Assembly: GCF_002105465.1 (NCBI RefSeq)
Contig: NZ_NCSQ01000069.1
Coordinates: 49,574-113,573 of the forward strand
DNA from: Aquidulcibacter paucihalophilus
GTDB lineage: Bacteria > Pseudomonadota > Alphaproteobacteria > Caulobacterales > Aquidulcibacteraceae
Direction of reading: 5' to 3'
Length of the DNA stretch: 64,000 nucleotides
The notes under the pieces were generated by a model. The model saw only the letters and a program-made list of their open reading frames with translations. It was not told where the DNA came from and did not search any database. Positions within the stretch are counted from its first letter, which is position 1. Every line of letters begins with the position of its first letter. Made by a program: the position numbers and the translations under genes. Below, piece by piece: positions 25,626-36,004 of this stretch.

Positions 25626-28244
25626 TTAGTTGACGATAATGCCCTTTGGTGGGCTGTCACTCTGACCTGTAAAGCCATTAAAGCTCAATTCGTCGCTACC
25701 GGGCAAAGCTGTCACCTGCACGGTTTCGCCATCCTTGATCGCGCCAGACAAAATGAGGCGGGCGAGCGGGTCCTGCACATCCTTCTGGATTACCCGCTTA
25801 AGCGGGCGGGCCCCATAGGCAGGTTCATACCCCTTATCGGCCAACCAAGTTTTGGCCGCATCATCCAATGCGATTTTGATATCGCGTGAGGCCAATAGAG
25901 CCTCCAAACGGCGCAATTGGATGGGAACAATCCGGTCCATTTCCGCGCGTCCCAAACGTCGGAATAGGATGATTTCGTCAATCCGGTTGATGAATTCAGG
26001 CCGGAAGTTACCCCGCACAGCCTCCATCACCATGGGCCGTACCAACTCAACATCGTCGCCATCATTCTGCTCAGCCAAATATTGGCTCCCCAGATTAGAC
26101 GTCATAACGAGGATGACGTTCTTAAAGTCCACCGTCCGGCCTTGGCCATCGGTAAGGCGACCATCATCCAGCACTTGCAACAGCACGTTGAAGACGTCGG
26201 GATGGGCCTTTTCGACTTCATCGAACAGCACGACTTGATAGGGTCTGCGCCGCACAGCCTCGGTCAAGGCTCCCCCCTCATCATAGCCGACATAGCCAGG
26301 GGGGGCACCGATCAGGCGACTAACCGAGTGCTTTTCCATATATTCGGACATATCGATACGGGTGACCGCGCTATCGTCATCAAACAGGAATTCTGCCAAG
26401 GCTTTGGTGAGTTCTGTTTTTCCGACGCCCGTGGGGCCTAGGAATAGGAATGAGCCGATAGGCTTATTGGGGTCTTGCAAGCCTGCACGAGACCGGCGCA
26501 CGGCGTCAGAAACCGCTTCCAATGCCTCTTCTTGGCCAACGACGCGGGCGCGCAAAGTATCTTCCATCGCCAATAATTTTTCGCGCTCGCCTTCTAGCAT
26601 GCGCTCGACCGGCACGCCTGTCCAGCGGGCGACAACTGCAGCGATCTGCTCGGCATCAACCACCTCATGCACCATGCTTTCGCCGCTGGTTTCAGCTTCT
26701 TTCAAGGCCTTTTCTAGATTAGGGATGGTGCCATATTGCAATTCCCCAGCCTTGGCATAATCGCCACGTCGCGTGGCTTCGGCGAGTTCGAGATTGAGCT
26801 TTTCCAACTCCTCTTTCAGCTTGGTCGCATCAGCCAATTTAGCCTTTTCAAGACGCCAAGTTTCGGTCATGTCGTCGGACTTAGCCTGCAAGGTGTCGAT
26901 CTCGTCTTCCAGCCGCTCTAAGCGCTCGATGGAGGCAGGGTCCTTTTCTTTACCCAGTGCTGAGGCTTCGATCCGCAATTGCATCAGTCTGCGGTCGATT
27001 TCATCCAATTCTTCGGGCTTGCTATCGACTTGCATGCGCAAGCGGGCAGAAGCCTCATCCATCAAATCGATGGCCTTATCTGGCAAGAAACGGTCGGCAA
27101 TATAGCGTTTTGACAAGGTTGCCGCGGCCACAATGGCGGCATCAGAAATGCGAACGCCATGATGGACCTCGTACTTTTCCTTCAATCCGCGCAGGATTGA
27201 AATCGTATCTTCAACACTGGGTTCATCCACAAAGACGGGCTGGAACCGCCGCGCAAGGGCAGGGTCTTTCTCCACATGCTTACGATACTCATCGAGTGTG
27301 GTGGCCCCAATGCAACGCAATTGGCCCCGCGACAGCGCGGGCTTTAGAAGATTGGAGGCATCCATGGAGCCTTCCGATTTCCCAGCACCGACAAGGGTGT
27401 GCATTTCATCAATAAAGAGCACAATGCCCCCGTCGGCAGCTTCGACTTCGCTGAGAACCGCCTTCAAGCGCTCTTCAAACTCGCCGCGGAATTTTGCGCC
27501 CGCAATCAGGGCACCCATATCCAAGCTCATGAGTTTTTTATTCTTCAGGCTTTCTGGCACATCCCCATTGACCATCCGAAGGGCGAGACCTTCAGCAATC
27601 GCTGTTTTGCCAACGCCGGGCTCCCCAATCACCACCGGATTGTTTTTCGTGCGTCGCGACAAGACTTGCACACAACGGCGGATCTCATCGTCGCGGCCGA
27701 TCACGGGATCGAGCTTTCCGTCGCGCGCGGCTTGGGTGAGGTCGCGGGCATATTTCTTGAGTGCTTCATAATTGTCGTCTGCATTGGCGGTGTCCGCCTT
27801 GCGACCGCTGCGCATCATCCCGATCGCCGAATTGAGCGATGTTGGGGTTACTCCCGCCGCTTTAAGGGCTTCGGCTGCCTTCGTTGTACGTGCTGTCGAG
27901 ATGGCCAACAAAAGCCATTCGGCGGCAACAAAGCTATCGCCCGCCTTGCTGGCGGCATCTTCTGCGCCTTGCAAAATGCGCGCGGTTTCAGGTGGCATAT
28001 AGATTTTGTCGTCGCCGCCTTCGACAACGGGAAGACCAGCTACAGCTACATCAGTTGCAAGCTTTGCCTCATCTGGCCGTCCACCAGCTGATCGAATGAG
28101 GCCCGCAGCCAATTGCTTGTCATCATCGAGCAATGCTTTGAGCAAATGCTCGGGCGTGAAATACTGGTGCTTGCGCTTGATGGCTTCCATTTGTCCGGCT
28201 TGAACAATGGCGCGGGCGCGTTCGGTGAATTTATCTAAGTTCAT
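25626..28244 (-). CDS. clpB: ATP-dependent disaggregase ClpB
   Basis: 872 residues from ATG 28244 ([18 protein letters not shown]). ClpB is a hexameric AAA+ chaperone that, with DnaK, extracts proteins from aggregates. The two ClpN repeats (~1-150), first AAA with Walker A GEPGVGKT (207-214), the coiled-coil M domain (~410-520, [22 protein letters not shown]), and second AAA with [14 protein letters not shown] and [13 protein letters not shown] pore loop are all present. Length is typical. The cytochrome c gene lies 104 bases upstream on the same strand. A heat-shock promoter is expected but not clear enough to call. Confidence 0.97.
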   Translation of the reverse strand: MNLDKFTERARAIVQAGQMEAIKRKHQYFTPEHLLKALLDDDKQLAAGLIRSAGGRPDEAKLATDVAVAGLPVVEGGDDKIYMPPETARILQGAEDAASKAGDSFVAAEWLLLAISTARTTKAAEALKAAGVTPTSLNSAIGMMRSGRKADTANADDNYEALKKYARDLTQAARDGKLDPVIGRDDEIRRCVQVLSRRTKNNPVVIGEPGVGKTAIAEGLALRMVNGDVPESLKNKKLMSLDMGALIAGAKFRGEFEERLKAVLSEVEAADGGIVLFIDEMHTLVGAGKSEGSMDASNLLKPALSRGQLRCIGATTLDEYRKHVEKDPALARRFQPVFVDEPSVEDTISILRGLKEKYEVHHGVRISDAAIVAAATLSKRYIADRFLPDKAIDLMDEASARLRMQVDSKPEELDEIDRRLMQLRIEASALGKEKDPASIERLERLEDEIDTLQAKSDDMTETWRLEKAKLADATKLKEELEKLNLELAEATRRGDYAKAGELQYGTIPNLEKALKEAETSGESMVHEVVDAEQIAAVVARWTGVPVERMLEGEREKLLAMEDTLRARVVGQEEALEAVSDAVRRSRAGLQDPNKPIGSFLFLGPTGVGKTELTKALAEFLFDDDSAVTRIDMSEYMEKHSVSRLIGAPPGYVGYDEGGALTEAVRRRPYQVVLFDEVEKAHPDVFNVLLQVLDDGRLTDGQGRTVDFKNVILVMTSNLGSQYLAEQNDGDDVELVRPMVMEAVRGNFRPEFINRIDEIILFRRLGRAEMDRIVPIQLRRLEALLASRDIKIALDDAAKTWLADKGYEPAYGARPLKRVIQKDVQDPLARLILSGAIKDGETVQVTALPGSDELSFNGFTGQSDSPPKGIIVN

Positions 28245-28347
28245 GGTGGCAAAGCCTAGTGTTAAGTACAAGGGTGACCTTGGAACAAGGATCGTTGCCC
28301 CTTCAGTTAGGTGTGGCCTTTGAGCAACACAAGGGGGCGCTAGCAAC

Positions 28348-28716
28348 TCATTTTGGCGCGCGCTTCTTTCCCTTTTTGGCTGGGCTCTGAACGCTTTTGA
28401 GATAAGCGATCAGACCATCGATCTGATCGGGCTCAAACTGGAACTCTGGCATAGGCCCATGGCCAACCAAAATCCCTTCGCTGAAAGCTTCTGCTAAATT
28501 ATCAATTGGATAGCGTTCACCGATATTTCTAAAACGAGGGGCTTGCGGGTTTGGGCTCACCCCGCGCGTGCCGATGGCATGACAGGTGGCGCAATGGGTT
28601 TTGGCCAGGGCGCGGCCAAGCTCAATCGCGCCTCGCTTTTCAGCAAGCGAAGCCGCCGAAACCGATCCGAACAAGCCTAGAGCGAAACAAAGGCTGAGTG
28701 CCAGTCGTGCGAACAT
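28348..28716 (-). CDS. Exported c-type cytochrome (single haem)
   Basis: 122 residues. Signal peptide MFARLALSLCFALGLFGSVSAA, haem motif CATCH (42-46) and probable axial Met89 in GPMPEF; the C-terminal helix is IDGLIAYLKSVQ, followed by a basic tail KKGKKRAPK. This is the usual class I mono-haem fold, a periplasmic electron carrier. Its redox partner is not in the window. It precedes clpB on the same strand, but the link is probably incidental. Confidence 0.88.
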   Translation of the reverse strand: MFARLALSLCFALGLFGSVSAASLAEKRGAIELGRALAKTHCATCHAIGTRGVSPNPQAPRFRNIGERYPIDNLAEAFSEGILVGHGPMPEFQFEPDQIDGLIAYLKSVQSPAKKGKKRAPK

Positions 28717-28832
28717 GGGATTGCTTCTCCTCGGGCGTGGTCCTTGATCTAGCCCCTAAACTTCCCACCATTAGTGACCCGTGTCCATGCCACTTCAATT
28801 CAGTTGGCTTTCTTCCTGAACGGTTGGCAAAA

Positions 28833-28850
28833 CCGTCAAAATACTGTCAT
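28833..28850 (+). promoter_or_regulatory. Candidate Pho box upstream of phoR
   Basis: CCGTCAA, four bases, then CTGTCAT: two seven-base direct repeats with the 11-base period of PhoB sites, 65 bases before the phoR ATG. The first half differs from CTGTCAT at two positions, and a weak third unit (CGGACAT) follows in phase at 28855. The match suggests PhoR is PhoB-regulated. Confidence 0.55.
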
Positions 28851-28914
28851 CCTGCGGACATAGCTGCATGTCAGCCTTTTTGGCGTCAACGCGCACAGGA
28901 TCGCAAAAGCCCAT

Positions 28915-30345
28915 ATGTCCGAAACTACTCCCAATTCGTCCGCCCCGAACTGGCCCGCTATCGCTGCGGTTCTGGGGGTGTTGTTTGTGACTTGTGCGCT
29001 CGTTTACGGCTTGACGCAGAATGCTACCTTGACGGTGGCCGGTGCAATTGGGGCTGGGATGTCCTTGTTGATTGGATGGTGGTTGGGCGCTGACGCGACC
29101 AATAGCTTGGTTGCTTCCCAAAACCCAATGGGACAACATATGTCCCGCAAATCCGCAGTGGAAGAAGGCGAGCAAGGGAGGGACGAAGCGGCGTCTTTGG
29201 TGCGCGATGCTGTGCGCTTTGCCCGCGCCGCGATTGAGGCGACGCCCAACCCTGTCTTGATCGTCGATTCAGCAGGTCGTTTGGTCGGCACCAATCAAGC
29301 CGCACGTGACCGTTTTTCCATGGATGCGGGTCAGGTTCGTTTTAGTGCGGTCATTCGTCGTCCAAATCTGGTAGATGCGGTGAGCGACGTTTTCAAAACC
29401 GGCGCGACCCGCACCCTATCCATTGAGAGCCGGGTGCCAGTCGATCGCTACGAGCGTGTTTCAATTGCTGCTTTTGAGGCCGACGAAGAACGCTTCGTTC
29501 TATTGTCCATTCAGGATGAAACCGAGGCCCGCATGTCAGAGCGGATGCGAGCGGACTTTTTGGCCAATGCCAGCCACGAGCTGCGAACGCCTTTGGCTGG
29601 GATTATTGGTTTTATTGAGACGCTGCGGGGCCCAGCGCGGGATGATGCGGTCGCACGTGATCGGTTTTTGGAAATCATGCACTTGCAAGCAGACCGGATG
29701 AGTCGCCTGATCTCAGACTTGCTTAGTTTGTCCCGCATTGAATTGAATGAGCATGTTGCTCCGACGGCTCGGTCGGACTTTGCTGCTGCGGTACAGGAAA
29801 TCGTTGAAAGTTTGCCGCCGGACAAGCAACAACGTATTCAGTTCAAGGCGGGCGATGATCCACTTTGGGTGATTGGTGACTGGGACGAAATCCAGCAGAT
29901 TGCCGCAAACCTCATTGATAACGCGCTGAAATATGGCGGGCCGCAGTCAGATGTCCGTATCATTTTATCGGCTTGGCTCGACCGAGAGTCTGCCTTGAAA
30001 TCTGCGATGCGGGAATGGGAAGGCGCGTCTCGCTTGCCATTGACCAGCCCCGAGGTCGACCGAGATCGGCTCTATTGCACGTTACGCGTGGAGGATGCGG
30101 GTCCTGGCATTGCGCGCCAACATCTGCCCCGCTTATCGGAGCGCTTTTACCGGGTTGAAGAAACCGCCACGGGCAAAAGTGGGACGGGGCTCGGCTTGGC
30201 GATTGTCAAGCATATCGTCAATCGCCATCGCGGCGGGCTGGTGGTGGAGAGTGAGCAGGGCAGGGGGACTGCTTTTTCCGTCTATCTGCCACAGCCTCTG
30301 GAATTGGGTCCTGTACGGACAATGGCAGAGACCCAAGCCGGATAA
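28915..30345 (+). CDS. phoR: Phosphate regulon sensor histidine kinase PhoR
   Basis: 476 residues. Two N-terminal transmembrane helices (~12-33, ~38-58) with almost no periplasmic loop, a PAS domain (~100-200, ATPNPVLIVDSAGRLVGTNQAARDRF), the HisKA box with His221 in FLANASHELRTPLAGIIGF, and an HATPase with NLIDNALKYGG, VEDAGPGIARQHLPRLSERFYRVEE and GTGLGLAIVKHIVNRHRGGL. In this system PhoR senses phosphate sufficiency through the Pst complex and PhoU rather than directly, and phosphorylates PhoB. It heads a same-strand run ending with phoB. Confidence 0.95.
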   Translation: MSETTPNSSAPNWPAIAAVLGVLFVTCALVYGLTQNATLTVAGAIGAGMSLLIGWWLGADATNSLVASQNPMGQHMSRKSAVEEGEQGRDEAASLVRDAVRFARAAIEATPNPVLIVDSAGRLVGTNQAARDRFSMDAGQVRFSAVIRRPNLVDAVSDVFKTGATRTLSIESRVPVDRYERVSIAAFEADEERFVLLSIQDETEARMSERMRADFLANASHELRTPLAGIIGFIETLRGPARDDAVARDRFLEIMHLQADRMSRLISDLLSLSRIELNEHVAPTARSDFAAAVQEIVESLPPDKQQRIQFKAGDDPLWVIGDWDEIQQIAANLIDNALKYGGPQSDVRIILSAWLDRESALKSAMREWEGASRLPLTSPEVDRDRLYCTLRVEDAGPGIARQHLPRLSERFYRVEETATGKSGTGLGLAIVKHIVNRHRGGLVVESEQGRGTAFSVYLPQPLELGPVRTMAETQAG

Positions 30346-30362
30346 GCCCCAACTAGCCGCCA

Positions 30363-30391
30363 CTGTCATCGAACTGTCATAAAAATGTAAT
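30363..30391 (+). promoter_or_regulatory. Pho box (three in-phase repeats) upstream of pstC
   Basis: CTGTCAT at 30363, CTGTCAT at 30374 and ATGTAAT at 30385, each seven bases long and separated by AT-rich four-base spacers, give the exact 11-base PhoB period. The first two units match the CTGTCAT consensus perfectly. The site is between the phoR stop and the pstC start (76 bases upstream), so pstCAB-phoU-phoB should have its own phosphate-starvation promoter. Confidence 0.85.
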
Positions 30392-30466
30392 CTTGCCTTC
30401 TCAGCAAAGCCTTATGGGGCGGGAGAGAAATGGTGCCGGGTTGTCCGGTGGGGGCAGTGATTCTTC

Positions 30467-31867
30467 ATGGATGCGTTTGCAGATGTGCCTGTAAGCCTGA
30501 TTGCGGCAGCCATTGTGCTGGCTTTCGGCACATGGGCTTGGCAAACGGGTGCGACTAAAGCGCTGGCCATGGCCAATTCTGGTCAAGGTCGTCTGAACTC
30601 TTTGCCCGGGCATCATGGCTGGTATGCTGTTTTGTGGGTCGTGGGCCCGGCCTTGGGTCTGTTGCTCCTCCATGAAGTGATCGCGCCAGCGGCTATTCGC
30701 TCTCTCCTGTCGCACAGTCTTCCGGCAGAAGTTCTTGCACTGCCGAAAGAGCGGCTCGACCTTTTCTTTGCAGATGCCGGCAAGATTGCCTTTGGCGGCA
30801 CACCCAGCCAGCGCACTCCAGACGTATTGGCGGCAGCAGAGGCCATGCGTGGGATCGCGGCCAATCTCAATATTGCCTTTGGACTGGGTGCTTTGGTGTT
30901 GGCCGCTTTGGGTTTTTTCCTGTCAAGGTCACATTTGGGCCGCGATTTTCGCGCTCGCAATGCGGTGGAGACCTGCATTCAAGCATCGATGATGATTGCC
31001 TCGGGCATCGCCATCCTGACCACATTAGGCATTGTTTTGTCATTGCTTTTTGAGACGCTGAAATTTTTTTCAAATTACAGTCCAATCGACTTTTTGTTTG
31101 GCACGCAATGGAGCCCACAAGTCGCTATTCGAGCCGATCAAATTGGCCAGTCTGGCGCGTTTGGAGCGGTCCCTTTGTTTGTTGGCACAGCGCTAATCAT
31201 GCTGATCGCCATGGCAATCGCGATCCCGGTAGGGCTGGGCTCGGCCATTTATCTGTCAGAATATGCCAGTGCCCGTGCGCGGGCGGTGGTAAAGCCCGTG
31301 TTGGAACTTCTTGCGGGTATTCCCACGGTGGTTTTTGGGTTTTTTGCCCTTCTGACAGTTGCTCCCATCATTCGGGCTATTGGGACCAGTGTTGGGCTCG
31401 ATGTTTCGGCACAAAGTGCCTTGGCAGCAGGCCTCGTGATGGGGATTATGATCATTCCCTTTATCTCGTCATTATCAGATGATGTCATCAATGCTGTGCC
31501 CCAAGCCTTGCGGGACGGCTCCTATGCCATGGGCGCAACCAAGTCGGAGACGATCAGCCGGGTCGTGATCCCCGCCGCTTTGCCCGGCATTGTCGGCTCT
31601 GTCCTTTTGGCGGTGTCAAAGGCGCTTGGCGAGACCATGATCGTGACCATGGCGGCCGGGCAGAACGCTAATCTGACGCTCAATCCCTTGGACATGGTGA
31701 CGACGGTGACGGTTCAAATCGTGACTTTGCTTACAGGCGACCAAGAATATGACAGCCCGAAAACCCATGCAGCCTTCGCCTTGGGCTTTGTTTTGTTCTT
31801 CGTGACCTTGATCCTCAACATTATCGCTCTGCGCGTCGTTCAGAAATATCGAGACAAATATGAGTGA
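30467..31867 (+). CDS. pstC: Phosphate ABC transporter permease PstC
   Basis: 466 residues, longer than the ~320 of E. coli PstC. The extra ~170 N-terminal residues include at least three hydrophobic segments and the loop LPKERLDLFFADAGKIAFGGTPSQRTPDVLAAAE. The C-terminal permease core has ISLSxF-like FGTQWSPQ, the coupling loop NAVPQALRDGSYAMGATKSETISRVVIPAALPGIVGS and the following helices. It forms the membrane channel with PstA. Its stop overlaps pstA by eight bases. Confidence 0.93.
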   Translation: MDAFADVPVSLIAAAIVLAFGTWAWQTGATKALAMANSGQGRLNSLPGHHGWYAVLWVVGPALGLLLLHEVIAPAAIRSLLSHSLPAEVLALPKERLDLFFADAGKIAFGGTPSQRTPDVLAAAEAMRGIAANLNIAFGLGALVLAALGFFLSRSHLGRDFRARNAVETCIQASMMIASGIAILTTLGIVLSLLFETLKFFSNYSPIDFLFGTQWSPQVAIRADQIGQSGAFGAVPLFVGTALIMLIAMAIAIPVGLGSAIYLSEYASARARAVVKPVLELLAGIPTVVFGFFALLTVAPIIRAIGTSVGLDVSAQSALAAGLVMGIMIIPFISSLSDDVINAVPQALRDGSYAMGATKSETISRVVIPAALPGIVGSVLLAVSKALGETMIVTMAAGQNANLTLNPLDMVTTVTVQIVTLLTGDQEYDSPKTHAAFALGFVLFFVTLILNIIALRVVQKYRDKYE

Positions 31868-33689
31868 CAACGCCGCCCCTTCTCGGACCGCGCTGCGGGA
31901 TATTGTGAACCGTCAAATCAAGCGGCGTTATGCGGCTGAAACCCGTTTTCGTTGGTTTGGGATAACGATGGTCGCGACCGCGATTGCCGCGTGCGGCCTT
32001 CTTTTGTTGTCGGTGATTGCTCAATCCATACCGGCTTTGACTGAAAACCGTCTGCATGTGACGCTGCAAGTTAGCGCCGACAAAGCCGATCCTATGGGCA
32101 ATCGGAACCCAACAGAAATCCGCGAGCAAGGAAACTTCTACGGCTTGGTCCAAGACGCACTTATCCAACGTTTCCCTTCAGCCGAGGCCGATGGAAAGAT
32201 AGATGACTTGTTTGATGTGGTAACTTCGCTCGCAGCCGTCCCAATTGGACGCACGTTGGCGCAAGATCCTAGCCTCATCGGCAAGAGTTTGGACGTCTCC
32301 TTGCCGATCAATGACGACCTCGACCTGTTTTTAAAGGGTGCCTATGGCAAAACCCGGGTCAGCCAGGGCGAAGAACCGCTCACTGAAACAAGGGCCGCGG
32401 ACGGGACTTATACCTTGTCAGGGGGCCGTGCACCTTTTGCAAAGCCTGTTGCTAATTTACGCGAAGATTTAGCTGTCGCTGCCAAGGAGCTCGAAACCGC
32501 CCTTGGCCTCAAGCGTCAACGTCTCAATATTGCTCAAACCCAGGTCGCCGCCTTGAAGGCCCGGGTTGCAGAATTGAAAGCCTCAAGTGGAGCGGGTTTG
32601 GCCGCCGCCGAAGCCTTGGCCGATCAAGCCCAGACGCTTGTCGATAATTTGACCGGTGAGATCGAGGTCGACGTTGCCACCATTGCGGCCTATCGAGGCG
32701 CGGTAAAGGGCGACGGCGGTTTCATTGAACTCAATGATGATAAGCCAAGTATTTTGGTCGAGGTTCGCGGTGCCACCTATAAGCTTACCCGCATCGCGCC
32801 AACTGCCGCACAAGGCGTGTTACTGGCTCGCAGTCCGCAAGGTGCCACCGACTATGTCTGGCGGACCGTTCAGATTGCCACGCCGCAAAATGGGCGGGCA
32901 GTAAATGATGAGGTCATTGCCTTTGGTCGGCAATTGCAAAAAGAAGGGGCCATTCGCCCCGCACTTAATTCAACGATTTTCACCAATTCAGACTCAAACG
33001 AACCCGAGCTGTCTGGCATTCTTTCCGCCCTCGTTGGATCAATCCTGACCCTATTGGTAACCTTCTGCACTGCAGTCCCGATTGGGGTCGCAACAGCGGT
33101 CTATCTGGAAGAATTTGCGCCAAAGAATGCTCTGACAGACTTTATTGAAGTCAATATCAATAATTTGGCCGCCGTACCGTCCATTGTGTTTGGTCTTTTG
33201 GGTTTTGCGGTCTTTTTGACTTTCTTCAATATGCCGCGGTCTGCCCCCATCGTCGGGGGAATTGTGCTGACCTTGATGAGCCTCCCAGTCATCATCATCG
33301 CCTCGCGGGCGGCCCTCAAGGCGGTGCCTCCCTCTATTCGCGAAGCTGCCCTTGGCGTTGGCGCATCAAAGATGCAGGCGATTTTCCACCATGTCCTTCC
33401 CTTGGCGATGCCGGGCATCATGACAGGTTCCATCCTCGCGATGGCCCATGCTCTCGGTGAAACCGCACCTTTGCTGATGATCGGCATGGTGGCCTTTATT
33501 GCCGATGTGCCAACCAGCCTGAACGACTCTGCAACCGTATTGCCGGTTGAACTCTTCATGTGGGCAGGTCGTCCAGAGCGCGCGTGGGAGCCACGCACCG
33601 CTATGGCCATTCTGATCCTACTTCTCTTTATGATAGTGATGAACGCCGTCGCAATCTTCCTGCGGCGCAAGTTCGAGCGCAGGTGGTAA
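31860..33689 (+). CDS. pstA: Phosphate ABC transporter permease PstA with long N-terminal domain
   Basis: 609 residues, roughly twice E. coli PstA. One transmembrane helix near 34-56 is followed by ~300 periplasmic residues of the DUF3333 type that include a probable coiled coil (~205-265, [34 protein letters not shown]). The ~280-residue permease core follows, with [28 protein letters not shown] and the coupling loop [34 protein letters not shown]. This layout is the norm in many alphaproteobacteria. Overlaps pstC and is four bases from pstB. Confidence 0.93.
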   Translation: MSDNAAPSRTALRDIVNRQIKRRYAAETRFRWFGITMVATAIAACGLLLLSVIAQSIPALTENRLHVTLQVSADKADPMGNRNPTEIREQGNFYGLVQDALIQRFPSAEADGKIDDLFDVVTSLAAVPIGRTLAQDPSLIGKSLDVSLPINDDLDLFLKGAYGKTRVSQGEEPLTETRAADGTYTLSGGRAPFAKPVANLREDLAVAAKELETALGLKRQRLNIAQTQVAALKARVAELKASSGAGLAAAEALADQAQTLVDNLTGEIEVDVATIAAYRGAVKGDGGFIELNDDKPSILVEVRGATYKLTRIAPTAAQGVLLARSPQGATDYVWRTVQIATPQNGRAVNDEVIAFGRQLQKEGAIRPALNSTIFTNSDSNEPELSGILSALVGSILTLLVTFCTAVPIGVATAVYLEEFAPKNALTDFIEVNINNLAAVPSIVFGLLGFAVFLTFFNMPRSAPIVGGIVLTLMSLPVIIIASRAALKAVPPSIREAALGVGASKMQAIFHHVLPLAMPGIMTGSILAMAHALGETAPLLMIGMVAFIADVPTSLNDSATVLPVELFMWAGRPERAWEPRTAMAILILLLFMIVMNAVAIFLRRKFERRW

Positions 33690-33693
33690 ACCG

Positions 33694-34539
33694 ATGACTA
33701 CGTTCTCTCAATCGAACTCTGAAGCTCATGGCGATGTCCAAGTCGGCCATGTTCAGCAGACCACTGGGATCCTACCCGGCATTACCGCCAAAGTGCGTGC
33801 GCGTGATGTCAATGTCTTCTATGGCACCAAACAAGCCCTATTCGACGTGTCTTTGGACGTGCCGGATGCATCGGTCACGGCCTTTATTGGCCCTTCTGGT
33901 TGCGGCAAGTCCACTTTCTTGCGCTGCATCAACCGTATGAATGATACTATCGACTCCTGCAAAGTGACGGGCAATATCCAAGTAGATGGCCGTGATGTGA
34001 ATGACCGCACAATTGATCCGGTTGTTTTGCGCGCCTCTGTCGGCATGGTATTCCAAAAGCCAAACCCTTTCCCGAAGACGATCTTTGAGAATGTCGCTTA
34101 TGGTCCGCGCATCCACGGTATTGCCAATGACAAGCAAGGGCTTGAACGGATTGTTGAGCAAAGCCTGCGTAAGGCAGGTCTGTGGGAAGAAGTGAAGGAT
34201 CGTCTCCATCAACCGGGCACGGGGCTGTCTGGTGGTCAACAGCAGCGTCTGGTGATTGCGCGCGCAATTGCGGTCAATCCTGAAATCATCCTGATGGACG
34301 AGCCGTGCTCGGCTTTGGACCCGATTGCGACGGCGAAGATTGAGGAATTGATCGATGAGTTGCGGCAGAATTTCTGCATCATCATCGTGACCCACTCAAT
34401 GGCGCAAGCTGCGCGGGTTAGCCAGCGCACGGCCTTTTTCCACATGGGCAAATTGGTGGAAGCGGGACCAACCGAAGAAATCTTCACCAATCCGCGCGAT
34501 AGCCGCACCCAAGACTATATCACTGGTCGATTTGGCTAA
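33694..34539 (+). CDS. pstB: Phosphate ABC transporter ATPase PstB
   Basis: 281 residues with an N-terminal ~30-residue extension before the core ([24 protein letters not shown]). Walker [11 protein letters not shown]-loop [25 protein letters not shown] (PstB-specific), signature [16 protein letters not shown], Walker [23 protein letters not shown] and the switch His in [11 protein letters not shown]. Complete and typical. Powers phosphate import by PstCA. No pstS encoding the binding protein lies in this cluster. Confidence 0.97.
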   Translation: MTTFSQSNSEAHGDVQVGHVQQTTGILPGITAKVRARDVNVFYGTKQALFDVSLDVPDASVTAFIGPSGCGKSTFLRCINRMNDTIDSCKVTGNIQVDGRDVNDRTIDPVVLRASVGMVFQKPNPFPKTIFENVAYGPRIHGIANDKQGLERIVEQSLRKAGLWEEVKDRLHQPGTGLSGGQQQRLVIARAIAVNPEIILMDEPCSALDPIATAKIEELIDELRQNFCIIIVTHSMAQAARVSQRTAFFHMGKLVEAGPTEEIFTNPRDSRTQDYITGRFG

Positions 34540-34581
34540 ACCTTTGGCACGATATGTCGGTGCCCCTGAAAGTAAGTTGAG

Positions 34582-35310
34582 ATGACAGAACATACCGTCC
34601 GCGCCTTTACCGAAGAATTAGAAGCCCTTGGTGCTGACCTTACCCGTATGGGTGGCTACTCGGAGCAAGCATTGAGCGACGCGGTTACCGCTATTGCCCG
34701 CCGTGACGCCGGTCTTGCTCGCACCGTGATTGATGGCGACAAGAAAATCGATGCGCTCCAACGCGAGATTGAGCGGAAGATCATGCGTCTTCTGGCTCTG
34801 CGTCAGCCGCTGGGGCGAGATTTACGCCAAACTGTGGCTGCCTTGAAGCTTGCTGGCGACCTCGAACGTATTGGTGACTTGGCCAAAAATATCGCCAAAC
34901 GCGCACTGACCATCCAGGAGTTTGACCCCATTGCCTTGACCCGCAGTGTCGAGCGCATGGGTAAGATCGCAGTCACCCAACTCAAGCAAATCCTAGATAC
35001 GTTTGCCTCGCATGAGGTGGCGGGTGCCGTTTCTGTCTGGATGCAGGATGAAGAACTCGATGAGCACTATAATTCGCTGTTCCGTGAGCTTCTGACCTAT
35101 ATGATGGAAGACCCCCGCATGATTGGTCCGGGTGCGCATTTATTGTTCGTCGCGAAGAATATTGAGCGGATTGGTGATCATTGCACCAATATGGCCGAAG
35201 TCATTTATTTCCTTGAAACCGGTGAAGACATTGGCACAGACCGCCCGAAAGCTGTCGACCCTGTCATGCCTCCTCTCCCGCCATCACCAAATCAGGAGCC
35301 ATCGTCATGA
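34582..35310 (+). CDS. phoU: Phosphate signalling protein PhoU
   Basis: 242 residues built from two three-helix PhoU repeats. The metal-binding motif ExxxD occurs as KLAGDLERIGDLAKNIAKRA and VAKNIERIGDHCTNMAEVIYFLETGE. PhoU couples PstB activity to PhoR and represses the regulon in high phosphate. Ends with a Pro-rich tail; its stop overlaps phoB as ATGA. Confidence 0.97.
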   Translation: MTEHTVRAFTEELEALGADLTRMGGYSEQALSDAVTAIARRDAGLARTVIDGDKKIDALQREIERKIMRLLALRQPLGRDLRQTVAALKLAGDLERIGDLAKNIAKRALTIQEFDPIALTRSVERMGKIAVTQLKQILDTFASHEVAGAVSVWMQDEELDEHYNSLFRELLTYMMEDPRMIGPGAHLLFVAKNIERIGDHCTNMAEVIYFLETGEDIGTDRPKAVDPVMPPLPPSPNQEPSS

Positions 35311-35996
35311 CCCCGTATGTGCTTGTCGTTGAAGACGAAGACGCGCTTGCAACCTTGCTGCGCTATAATCTAGAGAAAGATGGCTATCATGTCGGTGTGG
35401 CGGTTGATGGTGAAGAAGCCTTGATGATGGCTTCAGAACGCCTGCCAGATTTGGTCATTCTCGACTGGATGTTGCCAAAAGTGCCTGGTATCGAAGTCTG
35501 TCGCCGGCTGCGAGCAAAACCGGATGCGCGCAATATTCCAATCATCATGCTGACCGCGCGTGGTGAGGAATCCGATCGGATTCGCGGCCTTGATACGGGT
35601 GCCGACGACTATGTCACCAAGCCATTTTCGACAACGGAGCTATTGGCGCGGGTTCGCGCGGTGTTGCGCCGCATTCGTCCGGGGTTGGCAGATGACCGTC
35701 TGGTGTTTGGCGATATTGTGGTCGACCGCGTTTCTTACCGCGTAAAGCGGGGCGAGCGCGATGTCCATCTGGGGCCAACAGAGTTCCGCTTGCTGGATTA
35801 TTTCATGCAGCATCCAGGCCGCGTTTTCTCGCGCGAGCAATTGCTGGATGCCGTTTGGGGCTCAGATGTCTATGTCGAAGCCCGCACGGTGGATGTCCAT
35901 GTCGGTCGTCTACGCAAAGCTTTGAATGAGGGCGACGAAGTCGACCCGATCCGCACCGTACGCTCTGCTGGCTATGCGCTCGATAAGGCGAACTAA
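35307..35996 (+). CDS. phoB: Phosphate regulon response regulator PhoB
   Basis: 229 residues. Receiver domain 1-120 with phospho-acceptor Asp53 (LVILDWMLPK), Thr and Lys switch residues (MLTARG, DDYVTKPFS); C-terminal OmpR-type winged helix with PTEFRLLDYFMQHPGRVFSREQLLDAVWG and YVEARTVDVHVGRLRKAL. Its target repeats are at 30363-30391 and, less perfectly, 28833-28850. Translationally coupled to phoU. Confidence 0.97.
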   Translation: MTPYVLVVEDEDALATLLRYNLEKDGYHVGVAVDGEEALMMASERLPDLVILDWMLPKVPGIEVCRRLRAKPDARNIPIIMLTARGEESDRIRGLDTGADDYVTKPFSTTELLARVRAVLRRIRPGLADDRLVFGDIVVDRVSYRVKRGERDVHLGPTEFRLLDYFMQHPGRVFSREQLLDAVWGSDVYVEARTVDVHVGRLRKALNEGDEVDPIRTVRSAGYALDKAN

Positions 35997-36004
35997 ACAG
36001 GCCT

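Noticed and set aside
28250..28310. Heat-shock (RpoH) promoter before clpB
   Set aside because: A CTTG with roughly suitable spacing is present, but the -10 is poor; expected from function, not shown by sequence.
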